Below are positions 22,400 to 34,283 of a DNA stretch of 64,000 nucleotides, in pieces. Every line of letters starts with the position of its first letter. The stretch's first letter is position 1. The notes under the pieces are model-generated. The model ran no database searches, was not told the origin of the DNA, and saw nothing but the letters and a program-made list of their open reading frames with translations. Origin of the DNA: Sphaerolaimus hirsutus (Eukaryota > Nematoda > Chromadorea > Monhysterida > Sphaerolaimidae); the NCBI GenBank assembly GCA_964036195.1, contig OZ038456.1:7564001-7628000 (forward strand), written 5' to 3'. The translations under genes and the position numbers were made by a program.

Positions 22400-24368
22400 T
22401 AGGGTGTCAAAAAAATTTTTCTACGGAAAACGGAAAACGGAAAGGTAAAATTTTTTCACTTTACGGAAAACGGAAAACGGAAAGGTAAAAAAAAATTTCT
22501 GCCGGAAAACGGAAAACGGAAAGGTAAAAAAATTTCACTCAGCGGAAAACGGAAAACGGAAAGGTAAAAAAAAATTGTCGGCCGGAAAACGGAAAACGGA
22601 AAAATGAAATGCCGGAAAACGGAAAACGGAAAGCAAAATTTTCACGGAAACGGAAAAAATAAAGTGAAATTAGCACGGTAATAGACAAATTTGCAGAAGG
22701 AAAACCTGCATGCAGGTGTGCCTGTTTGGCTTTGATTGTGGTAGCTGTACATTCTGCAACTATGGATCATGCCTGTAACTTCACTTGTAGTTCAAGCTTA
22801 ACTGAACCAACAAAAAATCATCAAAAAGTAGCCATAGTGGCCATAGGAAAGGAAACACTACAACAATTTCACAGTCTAGGAGCAGTGGGAATCACTGATG
22901 ACCCCTATGCAATTGATGACAACATTGCAGAGGAGATGATAATAAATAGCATAAAATTCAACAACAACAACAAACGATACTATATTGACTGGCCGTATAA
23001 AGAGAGTATCAGTGACCTGCCCACGGGAAAAGCAGAAGCCTTGGTGCGGTTTAAATCACTGATAAGAAGATTCAACAAAGATCCAAACTTATTTGAACAA
23101 TACCAGAAAGTTTTGGATGACCAACTAGAAAAGGGAATAATTGAGATCTGTGACAACAATACAGACAACAAGGGGATTCATTACCTGCCACACCAGCCAG
23201 TAATCACGCTGGGCAAATCGACATCATGCAGAATTGTGTACGATGGGTCGGCAGGTAAGCCCAGTTTCAACGAGTGCCTTTTTAGAGGACCAATTACAAC
23301 ACCATTAGCACTGGGCCTACTCCTGAGGTTCAGGGCAGGCAATCTAGCATTAATTGCCGATATGGAAAAGGCATTTTTGCAAATAGGATTGCATGACCAA
23401 CCTAGAGACTACATACAATTTTTCTGGCTGAAAGATGCCTCAAAACCAGTAACTGAAAATAACTTAATAGTACTTTGTTTTAAACGCGTACTGTTTGGAC
23501 TTGTCTGCAGCCCAGCAATTTTGGGAGCAGTCATAAAATACCATTTAAATGTGACAATAAACAACATGAATGAATAAGAAGAAAATGAAGGGGAACAAAA
23601 CCAGTTGGCAGTGATAATAAACAACATTTATGTCGATAACTTCATCATGAGTGTACAAATGAAGTTGAAGCTTTAGAACTATATTACAAAGTCAAACCTT
23701 TATTTCACCAATGTTCTATGAACAAGAGGGAATGGCTGTCAAACTCCAGATCAGTCATGAATGAAATAACAGAAAACGACAGGAGTCCAAAGGTGAATAA
23801 AATTGTCGCAGTAATGGGCATGAAATAAAATCACCAAATGGACATGCTGGCAATATCAACACCAATATTGCAAATTGACAGCATCACAACACCAACCAGA
23901 CAAAACTTGAAAAAATTATTGGTGCCAGCATATGACTCAATTGGGTTCACAGCACCTGTTTCACTGACCCTGAAATCCAAGTTGTCAATGCTGCTCCAAG
24001 AGACAAAAACAACACAATGGGATGAGCCAATTGAAGATAAATACAGATTGGAAAAACAATGGAAAAAAGCCAGAAAACTGCAAATCGAGCCAGAAAATGG
24101 AAAAATGGCCTGGTAAAACGGAAACGGAAAGTAAAAATTTTTCAGCCGGAAAACGGAAAAATGGGCCGGAAAAACGGAAACGGAAAGGTAAAAAATTTTC
24201 AGCTGCCGGAAAACGGAAAACGGAAAGGTAAAAATGTTTTGGCTGCCGGAAAACGGAAAACGGAAAGGTAAAAATTTTTTGGCTGCCGGAAAACGGAAAA
24301 CGGAAAGGTAAAAAATTTTCCTGCGGAAAGGCGGAAACGGAAAACGGAAATGGAAATTTGACACCCTA
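22400..24368 (+). mobile_element. hAT-type element carrying a BEL/Pao pol fragment, copy 1
   Basis: 1969 bp. Starts TAGGGTGTCAAA and ends with the inverse (TTTGACACCCTA), and is flanked by an 8-bp duplication CTTATAAG (22392-22399 and 24369-24376). Eight-base duplications plus TAGGG ends fit the hAT superfamily. Both ends carry clusters of GGAAAACGGAAAACGGAAAG words in the same orientation. The interior is retroelement pol sequence; no hAT transposase is present, so it would be moved in trans. Confidence 0.92.
22726..24116 (+). pseudogene. BEL/Pao reverse-transcriptase fragment inside the hAT-type element (copy 1)
   Basis: An open frame of about 283 codons (no proper ATG at its start) shows the lead-in to a BEL/Pao reverse transcriptase (YYIDWPYKESISDLP, QLEKGIIEICD, HYLPHQPVI), RIVYDGSAGKPSFNECL, ADMEKAFLQIGLHDQ and FGLVCSPAILGAVIKYHL. 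A TAA follows NNMNE, and the IYVDN box lies beyond it in a now broken frame. A second frame, from about 23838, reads the connection segment (SAYDPIGFTAP-like). LTRs, gag, protease, RNase H and integrase are absent. It is a captured fragment and not a functional retroelement. Confidence 0.9.
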
Positions 24369-24754
24369 CTTATAAGGGCTGCTGTAAAAAGCCCCATAAT
24401 ACAGACAAAAGAATATATGACTAGAAAGAAAACAAACATAACACATTTTTTCCCTGAATGTTTTCACATACATCAATCGGAGAAGAGTTTTATGAGGGAG
24501 TGGTTTTTTTAGAGGGAGCAGGCATTTTTTCTTTTTTATACACTAAACTAACGCAGGAATCGTGCACAAAAATAAACAACCAAGGACTAATCAACCTCAA
24601 TCACATCTTACTCAAGCAAGGAATTACTCAATGATGGGGGATTTATTCAAGGGGTGTTATTGAAGGTTCAGTTTTTTGAAGGGGGTGGGGTATTCAAGGT
24701 GGGAATTATTCAATGTGAACTATTTTATCTAAGGGAATGATTTATTCAAGGGGC

Positions 24755-25237
24755 CAGTGTTGTTAAAATACTGGTATTTTTGGAAAACATAAATGTAAAT
24801 GTAAATACCTTTTCCAAATTAAAAGTATAAATACTGATACATAAGGTATTTTAAAAATACAAAGGAATACGTATAAAAAAAAACGTAAAAATCATTAAAA
24901 TTTGACAATCCTTTACAATGCTTATAGTTGATGAATCTAAGGGGTAATTTTTATATGTGTACTAAGCATAATTTTTAAGTGTCCACTGCCCTAGCAACAG
25001 CGTGGTTTGATAGGGAAACCATCTGTTACTTTTGTTTGCTGCACATGGTGCTGCCATTTTAAACATGTGAACATGTCACTGATGGGAATTTTTTTTTACA
25101 TTTTCCCCAGTACCCAGGTATTTCTGTCAGGAATATGTAACAATATGTAATGGTATTTTCTAAATACATAAACGTAAATATAAATACCAAAGCACCCATG
25201 TATTTTGGGTAAATGCAAATACGTTTTTGCAACACTG
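24755..25237. mobile_element. hAT-type element, CAGTGTTG ends (mirror copy)
   Basis: Inverted relative to 21056-21534, with a perfect 8-bp duplication CAAGGGGC at 24747-24754 and 25238-25245. It lies in the right arm of the large foldback region. Confidence 0.85.
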
Positions 25238-25780
25238 CAAGGGGCATTATTCAAGACCAACTTTATAGAGGAGTTATTCAAGGGAGGTTATTCAATGTTC
25301 AGTTTTTTCAAGTGGGGGTGGGGGTATTCAAAGTGGAATTTATTGAGGGCTCAATTAAGTAGCTGTTTCAATTTTGACAATGAAACATGTAGGTTACAGT
25401 TTTCTGCACTTTGTAAAAGTACCATGCAGAAACCATGTGCCTATCATGTTGGAGCAGAGCAAAACACATGCAAACATCAAATGCTCCACTTGATTAATTG
25501 AACATAGACTACTCAATCACATCAATGTGAACTTTTTTCAATTTACAAATGTGTCCCATTGCAAAATACAGTTTATGCCACAATAAATACCGCTTTGTAA
25601 AAAACAATTCTAACAATAATCTGTCACTGACATAGCCATTCAAAGTAATTATTGCTGTGCACCACAGATCATCATAAATCACAATCTTGATCATTTGGAG
25701 ATCAAAAGATGTTGCTGCAGACCATATGCAAAATAATAATAGTGTGTAAACTAGAAAAGGCATAGACCACATGCTGGGGG

Positions 25781-26065
25781 CACTCCTAGACCCTTTAAAA
25801 GACCCTGTAAAGTGTCAAAGACCCTGTAAAATTTCATGTGTCATGTAAAAGACCCTGTCAATTGTCAAATGTCATGTAAAAGACCCTGTAAAGTGTCATG
25901 TGTAACCAAATCTTATGTTTTTGGTATCCAAATCTTATGTTTTTTGTATATGATAAAATAATATTTGGATACAGATGACACTTTACAGGGTATTTTTTTA
26001 CATGACACATGACATTTTACAGGGTCTTTGACAATTTCCAGGGTCTTTTACAGGGTCTAGGAGTG
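25781..26065. mobile_element. AGACCCTG-word foldback element
   Basis: Ends cactcctagacccttt and agggtctaggagtg. Words aagaccctgtaaagtgtcaa with a central core ccaaatcttatgttttt that is itself palindromic. Part of the foldback region's right arm. Confidence 0.7.
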
Positions 26066-26870
26066 GCAGCTGATAATCAGAACATAAATATGGAAGATCC
26101 AGGTGATTCAGATCATTTGAAGTGTTTATTGGTGAAAATCAGTTGAGAAATTTCTGAGATACTGAGTTCTGAAAATGCATGCATTTTCATTCAACTGGGT
26201 CAAATCAGCATATGAAATTTACACATCACTAATCCGACCACAAAAATTAATTCTGCAAGCTGCCCTGATCATTTTAATTGTTGACTGATCCAAAAGAGCC
26301 CATAAATGACCAACTTATTAAGCTTCAAAATCAATGTCCAGATAAGGCACACAAAATGAAGACCTTTGTATAGACCCCCCTTATCTCAGGACTGGGGGGT
26401 GATTTGAGCAAACAAAAATATTTGGTTAAAGCCCAGACCCCAAACCCCAACGTATTCAAATGACATCAAATCGGCCAATGTACAACAGCATGGGACACAT
26501 GCATGTACATGGTCAGGCTGAAAAGTCCTTAGACAGTGCTCTGCTCGCCATTTGTGTTAGGGGTAAGCTACGGTCATAAAATTGAAACACGTTAATATAT
26601 CAGGTGTTTTGAGTTTTCATCCAAAATTTCACTCCTCTAGCTCCACCCACTGCGGAACTGTGGGGGTTACAATTATGGTCATTTTGTACTGATGTACATA
26701 TGGTGCTCTAGCTCAATTCTGCTTTAAATTGTGATCATGAAACTTTGGCCAGTGTAAACACAGTGTAAGCCACCAGCGTTGGCAATGTGTCAGCAATAAA
26801 CAACATTAGGTATGATATCACAAGCCTAGTCCATATTGCCATGACTGTCACTACTCTCACTACCAAATTC

Positions 26871-27154
26871 ATCATTCACAGCAAAAAATGGGTTCGTGAA
26901 GTGTGTGGAAGTGCGCTCTGTGAAGACACTTCCACTCACTTCCACACACTTCACGAAGTTTTCAGTGAAGTGTCTTCCACTCACTTCACCTAGCTTCACA
27001 AAGACTGAAATTTGTGAAGTGCACTTCACGAACGTTTGCAGCATACTTTGCATGGTTCGTGAAGTGCTGTGAAGCATCTGGGATGCAGTGAAGTGTCTTG
27101 AAGACACTTCAGGACACTTCACCGCACATCACACACCACGTTTTTGCTGTGATT
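26871..27154. mobile_element. GTGAAGTG-word foldback element
   Basis: Ends cacagcaaaaa and tttttgctgtg. Words cacttcac/gtgaagtg with ccactcacttccacacactt. Lies in the foldback arm; a shortened counterpart is at 55554-55785. Confidence 0.7.
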
Positions 27155-29136
27155 CTACATCTACAGTTGGTCAATACAGGTTAATACAGGATGCATTTTG
27201 CATGCACGCTGCTGTTCAATCACAGGTAATGTGTCCAGTACAGATTAGTAATGAAATACAAATGAAATTTAATTGACATAAATTTTTACTGCACATTTCA
27301 AAACAACATTAAAATGACTGCAATACAACATGATCTCAGATAATCACCAAAACATCCATCACAGATCTTGCACATCACCCTGATTTACAAATTAATTTCA
27401 CCTCAATAGCAATGATGTTGATGAAAGTGTTGAACACTATCAGCACATTGCCAACACACTGGCTTACACTAGCCAAAGTTTCATGATCACAACTAAAAGC
27501 AGCGTTGAGCTAGAGCACCATGTGTACATCAGTACAAAAGGACCGAAAATGTAAACCCCACAGTTCCGCAGTGGGTTAAGCTAGAGGGGTGAGATTCTGG
27601 GTGAAAACTCAAAACACGTGATATCTTCACGTGTAAAAATTTTATGACCGTAGCTTACCCCTAGCGCGAATGGCGAGCACTGCCCAGGGACTTTTCAGCC
27701 CGACCATGCATATTTGAGTGAAATCACAAAAAAATTAAACTTACTTGGTTGGCACCCTGATACAATACATTTTTGTGAAGCAAAAGGGCCAAATGGACCT
27801 GTAAGGTCCAAAAATTCTCTGTTTACTGAAAAAAATTTACCAAAACTTTGGGTACCAAAACTTTTTGTATACTGAAAAAACAATTTTCTTACTGGGGACG
27901 TTTGGCCCCTGTCTGGGTCATTTCAATATTGCCGGGGACCAGTCCCCGGCAGGATTTCATGCACTCTAAAAAATACAGTGATTAACAAAAATTTAAGTAT
28001 AAATAAAATAATGCTCACTAACCGCTGTGAGCTAAAATTTGGCATGCGTACTCACTAAACAAAGGAGTACATGCATGCCAAATTTGAGGAAAATCGAAGA
28101 CATTTATACACCCCCAAAAAAAATTTGCATCAGCGGTCGTAACCGTCTTTCAGAAATTTTAACAACTATGCTTTCAACATCTCAATTTGAGGATGGATAT
28201 CTCTAAGCATTCTTGAGTATTTGTAATTTGTCGCCACATAATTTGTCGCTTCAGCTCCTATTTGTCGTTATGCTGTAAATCACCCTTAATGTGTGTCCAA
28301 TGGGCACTGGAATCACAAAAAAATTAAACTTACTTAGTTGACACACTGATGCAATACATTTTTGTGAGGCAAAAGGGCCGAATGGACCTTGTAAGGTCCA
28401 AAAATTCTCTGTTTACTGAAAAAAAATTTCCTCACTGGGGTCGTTTGGCCCCGGCCGGGGACATTTACCACGAACTGCCAAAAAGTACCATAAATTTGTG
28501 TGTGGTACCGGGGCCAAACGACCCCGGTAGGGGATCAAAACTTTTTGTATACTGAAAAAAAACTTTCTCACTGGGGACGTTTGGTCGGGGTCATTTCAAT
28601 GTTGCCGGGGACCGGTCCCTGGCAGGATTTAATGCACTATAAAAATACAGTGATTAACCAAAATTAAAGTATAAATAAAATAATGCTCACTAACTGCTGT
28701 GAGCTAAAATTTGGCATGCGTACTCACTAAACGAAGGAGTACACGCATGCCAAATTTGAGGAAAATCGAGTAAATTTTTACACCCACCAAAAAAAATTTG
28801 CATTGGCGGTTGTAACCGTCTTGCAGAAATTTTCTGCATGCAAATTTGGTGTTAATTAACTTAATTAACATGCAAATAACCTATACACACCAATTATTGA
28901 CTTTTGAAAAATTTAATTTTTCCCAGGGACCGGTCACCGGCTGGGGCCTGTGTAAATAGCTCAAAAAGTATGTAAGTAACTGAGTGCAGGTATTTTTTTC
29001 GGGAGTTACGTGAGTATCCGTATTTGTCGAGTAAATGTAAACACCTTCCCGGACAAGTTCACCACCCATTTTTTTATTTCACTTCGAACGCAATATCTCC
29101 ATCCATGGGGGTGTTATAAGGCTGAAACTTTGTATA

Positions 29137-29594
29137 CCGTATTTCCTCGAAATACCCCCGGGGGGTTTATTGTTTCAGAGTGAGAATTTTGAGGGGGGGT
29201 TAAACGAGGGGAGGGGTATTTCGAGGGGGGGGGTTTATTATTTCGCCAGAAATTTTTTGAAATCCCAGTACTCAAATGTCGTCTGAAACGTACGCAGACG
29301 TCGAAAAATGCAACAAAAATCGCCATTTATAAGACTCTAAAGACATTTATAAGTGTGTAGACGTACAAACACTGTTCTCACATAACAGAGTCATCGTTTT
29401 TAACGTTTGTTCTGCATTGTCGGGATGACAAACCGCAGCCTTTGTCATTTACGTTCTCTATACACTAAATTTGGGGGGGGGGGGTATTTCGAGGGGGGGG
29501 GGGGTTTATAAGTTCATAGTGTCCATTTTGAGGGGGGGTATTTCGAGGGGGGGGGGGTATTTCGAGGGGGGGGGGGTATTTCGAGGAAATACGG
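29137..29594. mobile_element. CCGTATT-type element, CCTCGAAATACCCCC words
   Basis: Ends CCGTATTTCCTCGAAATACC and its inverse, TA on both sides. The interior has runs of gggggtatttcgaggggg. Confidence 0.85.
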
Positions 29595-29604
29595 TATATA
29601 AAGT

Positions 29605-29709
29605 TGTAAGACCCCCTTACTCCCCAACAATGGGGGGAGGTACGGCGACCCACCCTGTAGTGAGTCGCCGCACCTCCCCCATTGTTGGGGAGTAGAGGGG
29701 TCTTACAAC
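29605..29709. repeat. Long hairpin, about 45-bp stem
   Basis: gttgtaagacccccttactc returns inverted as ctagaggggtcttacaac with cccaacaatgggggg and gtgcggcgact between; imperfect stem, short loop near tagtgag. A symmetric core of the host element; no promoter or gene. Confidence 0.75.
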
Positions 29710-29954
29710 TTTATATATACAAAGTTTCAGCTTTATAATACCCCCATGGACGGAGATATTGCATTCGAAGTGAAATAAAAAAATGGGTGGTGAACTTGTC
29801 CGGGAAGGTGTTTAAATACATTCAAACAACTACGCTTTCAACATCTCAATTTGAGGATGGATATCTCTAAGCATTCTTGAGTATTTGTAATTTGTCAACA
29901 CTAAATTTGTCGCTTCAGCTTCTATTTGTCGTTGTGCTGTAACTCTGGCTTTAC

Positions 29955-30242
29955 CGGTGGAGAATTGGAAATGAAACATCACATGCCATTCTCTCTAAAT
30001 TGAGTTGTTGTTGAACAAAGTAGTCGAAAACATTCAAAAAGTGTAAATACGCGGTAATTAACCTTATGAGCATTTCCATCAACCTTGAGCTGGAATAAAA
30101 ATGCATGTGTATACTATTCTCATATATCTTCAGGACATCTTTGTTTGTCTCAATGGCTTCCATTATATCATCCCACTTTTCTACTTTTTCTGAATCTACG
30201 GCCATTAGGATTGGATAGACTGTATGTGCTACCTCTGACATC
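29955..30242 (-). CDS. DEG/ENaC channel, finger-domain exon (contig 1 version)
   Basis: Second version of the 288-bp finger exon, with identical splice sites and phases. It carries nine amino-acid differences from 56861-57148, grouped around the segment IYENSIHMH (IYDDSLFMH in the other version). Ten of the eleven base differences change the protein, whereas the other shared exons have three silent and two replacement changes over 523 bases. It is flanked on the 3' side (gene sense) by the end of the large foldback region. Confidence 0.8.
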
Positions 30243-30724
30243 CTGAAATGTGGTTATTGAATTAGAATTATTTTCTTAGCAAATCAAAACTTTTGTATTT
30301 TTTACATCTTTTGGGGGTTTTTTAGTTTACAAAAAGTAAGAAATGAGGTAAGTTTATTTATCATTAGATCTTCATAGTGGGGTCTATTAATTCACAGTGG
30401 TCATTTTGAGGGGGGTATTTGGAGGGGAATGGTATTTCAAGGCGGGGGTATTTCGGGGAAATACGGTATTTACTCAGATAAAATACCTTGAAAAAACACT
30501 TTCATGAAAAAACTTTTACTGAGTTTTACCCAGCTACTGTGTAAAAAAGTATTTTATTTTACCTGGGTATTTGATGAGCATGGGTAAAGATAGAAAACAT
30601 TTAGACATACATGTACTTTTGAAAAAGTTCAGTAAATACTTATAACAACTGCGGAAACAATCCGGAGGACAGCTAAAAGTCAAGCATAGTAAAAGCGCCA
30701 TATGGCGCTGGCGCCTGGCGCTAG

Positions 30725-31324
30725 TGTTATGCCATCATATTGTAGGCATTCGTTTTCCTATATTTACATTCATTTTCTTATGGTAGGCATTTGAATGCAA
30801 CCTGTAAGTGTACGCCCGCGAGTAGATTCCCCCCACGCGCCATCCTATTGTTTCCTATGTCCTTATGTATTTATGTATGCATTAGGTACTCGCGCCGCGG
30901 AACGGTTGCGCCGCGGCGGTTTTTAGGTGTTCCATTTTCCATTGTTATGTATGGCGCGTATTCACTATGTACTCTTGCGCCTAGCAGACATTCTGTCGCT
31001 GCCGTTTTTCTATGTGGGTTGAATAAGTGCCCCCCGATTTTTTACTGTGTCCAGCCGATATTTTGAATCGGCTGGCAGTCAATGTTTTCGCTGTTTGACT
31101 CGTAAATATTTTGTTAAGAATCTACCTATTTATGATCGATTTCCCCCAATTTCTACTATTTTAATGTACCGATTTCGCTAAAATAAAGTGCCGGTATTGA
31201 AATTGGACCCTGGAAATTTATGTGGCACTTGCCCAAACACCACTAAGTGTAATTAGGGCCGCCTAATCAATCAAATCAACTCCCACCAAGCAAAATCAAC
31301 GACCGCAAGTACGCGGCCGTAACA
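30725..31324 (+). repeat. 5' LTR
   Basis: 600 bp, inverted ends TGTTA and TAACA, with a polyadenylation signal AATAAA at 31182-31187. It is followed directly by TGGTGATCGTACTGGGAG, which has the TGG start expected of a primer-binding site complementary to a tRNA CCA end; the tRNA is not identified. Confidence 0.95.
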
Positions 31325-31342
31325 TGGTGATCGTACTGGGAG
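31325..31342 (+). promoter_or_regulatory. Putative primer-binding site
   Basis: Starts TGG immediately after the 5' LTR, as required for priming by a tRNA ending in CCA. The complementary tRNA could not be named by eye. Confidence 0.55.
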
Positions 31343-31670
31343 TGATTAATTTCGCTCCCAAATAATCGACCCCGGGCCTCCTGTTTCGCCCGGCCGAGCG
31401 GCAAATTTCGCCGCGTTTCGTGCTGCCAAATTTCGGCAACACAGCGGCATTCGTCGCCGCCTGCCGCCGACCACTTATCAGCCACTGGGGCTGCGCGGCC
31501 GGCCGACCACTTCCTTCGATCAGCCACTGGGGCTGATCGAAATCGTTTTCCGTGTCGCTTTGCCACTGGGGCTAGCGACATTGCGGCGCAGCTTCGCGCC
31601 GCTTTATCAACTCGATCAGCCACTGGGGCTGATCGAACCCAACGGTTTTCGCTGTGCCACTGGGGCCAGC

Positions 31671-33641
31671 TAGGGTGTCAAAAAAATTTTTCTACGGAAA
31701 ACGGAAAACGGAAAGGTAAAATTTTTTCACTTTACGGAAAACGGAAAACGGAAAGGTAAAAAAAAAATTTCTGCCGGAAAACGGAAAACGGAAAGGTAAA
31801 AAAATTTCACTCAGCGGAAAACGGAAAACGGAAAGGTAAAAAAAAATTGTCGGCCGGAAAACGGAAAACGGAAAAATGAAATGCCGGAAAACGGAAAACG
31901 GAAAGCAAAATTTTCACGGAAACGGAAAAAATAAAGTGAAATTAGCACGGTAATAGACAAATTTGCAGAAGGAAAACCTGCATGCAGGTGTGCCTGTTTG
32001 GCTTTGATTGTGGTAGCTGTACATTCTGCAACTATGGATCATGCCTGTAACTTCACTTGTAGTTCAAGCTTAACTGAACCAACAAAAAATCATCAAAAAG
32101 TAGCCATAGTGGCCATAGGAAAGGAAACACTACAACAATTTCACAGTCTAGGAGCAGTGGGAATCACTGATGACCCCTATGCAATTGATGACAACATTGC
32201 AGAGGAGATGATAATAAATAGCATAAAATTCAACAACAACAACAAACGATACTATATTGACTGGCCGTATAAAGAGAGTATCAGTGACCTGCCCACGGGA
32301 AAAGCAGAAGCCTTGGTGCGGTTTAAATCACTGATAAGAAGATTCAACAAAGATCCAAACTTATTTGAACAATACCAGAAAGTTTTGGATGACCAACTAG
32401 AAAAGGGAATAATTGAGATCTGTGACAACAATACAGACAACAAGGGGATTCATTACCTGCCACACCAGCCAGTAATCACGCTGGGCAAATCGACATCATG
32501 CAGAATTGTGTACGATGGGTCGGCAGGTAAGCCCAGTTTCAACGAGTGCCTTTTTAGAGGACCAATTACAACACCATTAGCACTGGGCCTACTCCTGAGG
32601 TTCAGGGCAGGCAATCTAGCATTAATTGCCGATATGGAAAAGGCATTTTTGCAAATAGGATTGCATGACCAACCTAGAGACTACATACAATTTTTCTGGC
32701 TGAAAGATGCCTCAAAACCAGTAACTGAAAATAACTTAATAGTACTTTGTTTTAAACGCGTACTGTTTGGACTTGTCTGCAGCCCAGCAATTTTGGGAGC
32801 AGTCATAAAATACCATTTAAATGTGACAATAAACAACATGAATGAATAAGAAGAAAATGAAGGGGAACAAAACCAGTTGGCAGTGATAATAAACAACATT
32901 TATGTCGATAACTTCATCATGAGTGTACAAATGAAGTTGAAGCTTTAGAACTATATTACAAAGTCAAACCTTTATTTCACCAATGTTCTATGAACAAGAG
33001 GGAATGGCTGTCAAACTCCAGATCAGTCATGAATGAAATAACAGAAAACGACAGGAGTCCAAAGGTGAATAAAATTGTCGCAGTAATGGGCATGAAATAA
33101 AATCACCAAATGGACATGCTGGCAATATCAACACCAATATTGCAAATTGACAGCATCACAACACCAACCAGACAAAACTTGAAAAAATTATTGGTGCCAG
33201 CATATGACTCAATTGGGTTCACAGCACCTGTTTCACTGACCCTGAAATCCAAGTTGTCAATGCTGCTCCAAGAGACAAAAACAACACAATGGGATGAGCC
33301 AATTGAAGATAAATACAGATTGGAAAAACAATGGAAAAAAGCCAGAAAACTGCAAATCGAGCCAGAAAATGGAAAAATGGCCTGGTAAAACGGAAACGGA
33401 AAGGTAAAAATTTTTCAGCCGGAAAACGGAAAAATGGGCCGGAAAAACGGAAACGGAAAGGTAAAAAATTTTCAGCTGCCGGAAAACGGAAAACGGAAAG
33501 GTAAAAATGTTTTGGCTGCCGGAAAACGGAAAACGGAAAGGTAAAAATTTTTCGGCTGCCGGAAAACGGAAAACGGAAAGGTAAAAAATTTTCCTGCGGA
33601 AAGGCGGAACTGGAAAACGGAAATGGAAATTTGACACCCTA
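31671..33641 (+). mobile_element. hAT-type element carrying a BEL/Pao pol fragment, copy 2 (nested in the LTR element)
   Basis: 1971 bp, nearly identical to copy 1 including its internal stops. Flanked by GGGCCAGC at 31663-31670 and 33642-33649 (8-bp duplication). It lies inside the LTR retrotransposon leader, so it inserted after that element existed or moved with it. Confidence 0.93.
31998..33388 (+). pseudogene. BEL/Pao reverse-transcriptase fragment (copy 2)
   Basis: The 283-codon frame translates identically to copy 1, with the same TAA after NNMNE and the same disrupted YVDN region. This shows that copies 1 and 2 descend from one already inactive source very recently. Confidence 0.9.
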
Positions 33642-34283
33642 GGGCCAGCGAATGTCCAGCGAGGCGCCGCGACGCATCTGGACGCGCCGCGTTTTCGCTG
33701 TCACTGAGCCACTGGGGCCAGCAACATTCTTTTCGAGGCGCCGCGATGCATCTGAACGCGCCGCGTTTTCGCTGTCGCTGAGCCACTGGGGCCAGCGCAT
33801 TTTATCGACGCACCTGGACGCGTCGCGTTTTTGTGCTGCCATATTTTAGCGGCACACGTCGCTCCCACCTGGCTGGCCACTTATCAGCCACTGGGGCTGA
33901 TCGACACATAGTTTTTTTCGCGTCGCTGTGCCATTGGGGCGAGCGACGAGACGCTACGCCGCGCGGCTCCGTCACACGATCATCAGCCACTGGGGCTGAT
34001 CGGAAATCGGTTTTTGCTGTCGCTTGGCCACTCGGGCCAGTGACATTTTGCAACTGCACTGAGCAGCACCGCGTCAACTGGCTATTGGGGCCAGTTTCAA
34101 ATTTGGTGGGCGCTGGGCCCTGTTCCAATTTTTTTGCCACTGGGGCTAAACGTTTTTCGCCGCATCTGTGTGACGCGATCTGCACGGCCACTCGCTGGCC
34201 TCAGGTTGCCACTGGCCACTCCTGCACCATCTTTGCACTGGATTGTGCTTGTGCAGCCTTAGTGACGTTACACATTTTCCGCC

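Larger units (their letters stand above)
21897..24395. mobile_element. GGGCTATTTACAGC element at the centre of the foldback, split by hAT copy 1
   Basis: Ends gggctatttacagcagccct and its inverse, with ggactggtccccgg and the inverted copy of about 22000-22390 inside. Related to the MULE-like element at 46927-47878. The hAT-type element 22400-24368 inserted within its right end. Contig 2 has the left end at 51615. Confidence 0.7.
29040..29812. mobile_element. TA-target element with AACACCTTCCCGG ends (contig 1 only)
   Basis: Inverted ends of roughly 90 bp beginning AACACCTTCCCGGACAAGTT, flanked by TA. Contig 2 has the uninterrupted site at 56715-56725 (gagtaaacgtaaatacattc). A CCGTATT-type element (29137-29594) and a long hairpin (29605-29709) lie inside. 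Confidence 0.9.
18728..29942. repeat. Giant foldback region (contig 1)
   Basis: Sequence from about 18.70 to 21.90 kb returns inverted from about 24.40 to 28.31 kb; for example gtgcccattggacacacatt at 18699 matches its inverse ending at 28307, and ttgtctgtattatt at the left centre matches its inverse at the right. A further partial copy of the outer arm ends at 29942 next to the finger exon. Arms are diverged by small changes. There is no gene in the arms. Contig 2 carries a related structure at about 46.77-56.85 kb. Confidence 0.75.
31470..34170 (+). promoter_or_regulatory. Leader with an array of hairpins sharing the loop ACTGG
   Basis: At least twelve occurrences of the core GCCACTGGGGC (or near variants), each flanked by different but mutually complementary arms. 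Examples are TCGATCAGCC/GGCTGATCGA at 31516-31540 and 31612-31636, TGTCGCT/AGCGACA at 31553-31580, and CGCTGA/CAGCG near 33780. GC-rich connectors (ggcgccgcga, cgcgccgcg) repeat every 75 bases or so around 33.65-33.85 kb. The hAT insertion at 31671-33641 interrupts the array. Such structure in a retroelement leader could serve packaging, dimerisation or translation; this is inference. Confidence 0.8.

Noticed and set aside
22726..23577. Intact BEL/Pao retrotransposon
   Set aside because: No LTRs, gag, RNase H or integrase; bounded by hAT-type ends, with stops before the catalytic box.
23831..24439. Phe-Pro-rich 202-codon frame opposite the pol fragment
   Set aside because: It is the reverse reading of the GGAAAACGG words and the pol sequence, not a gene.
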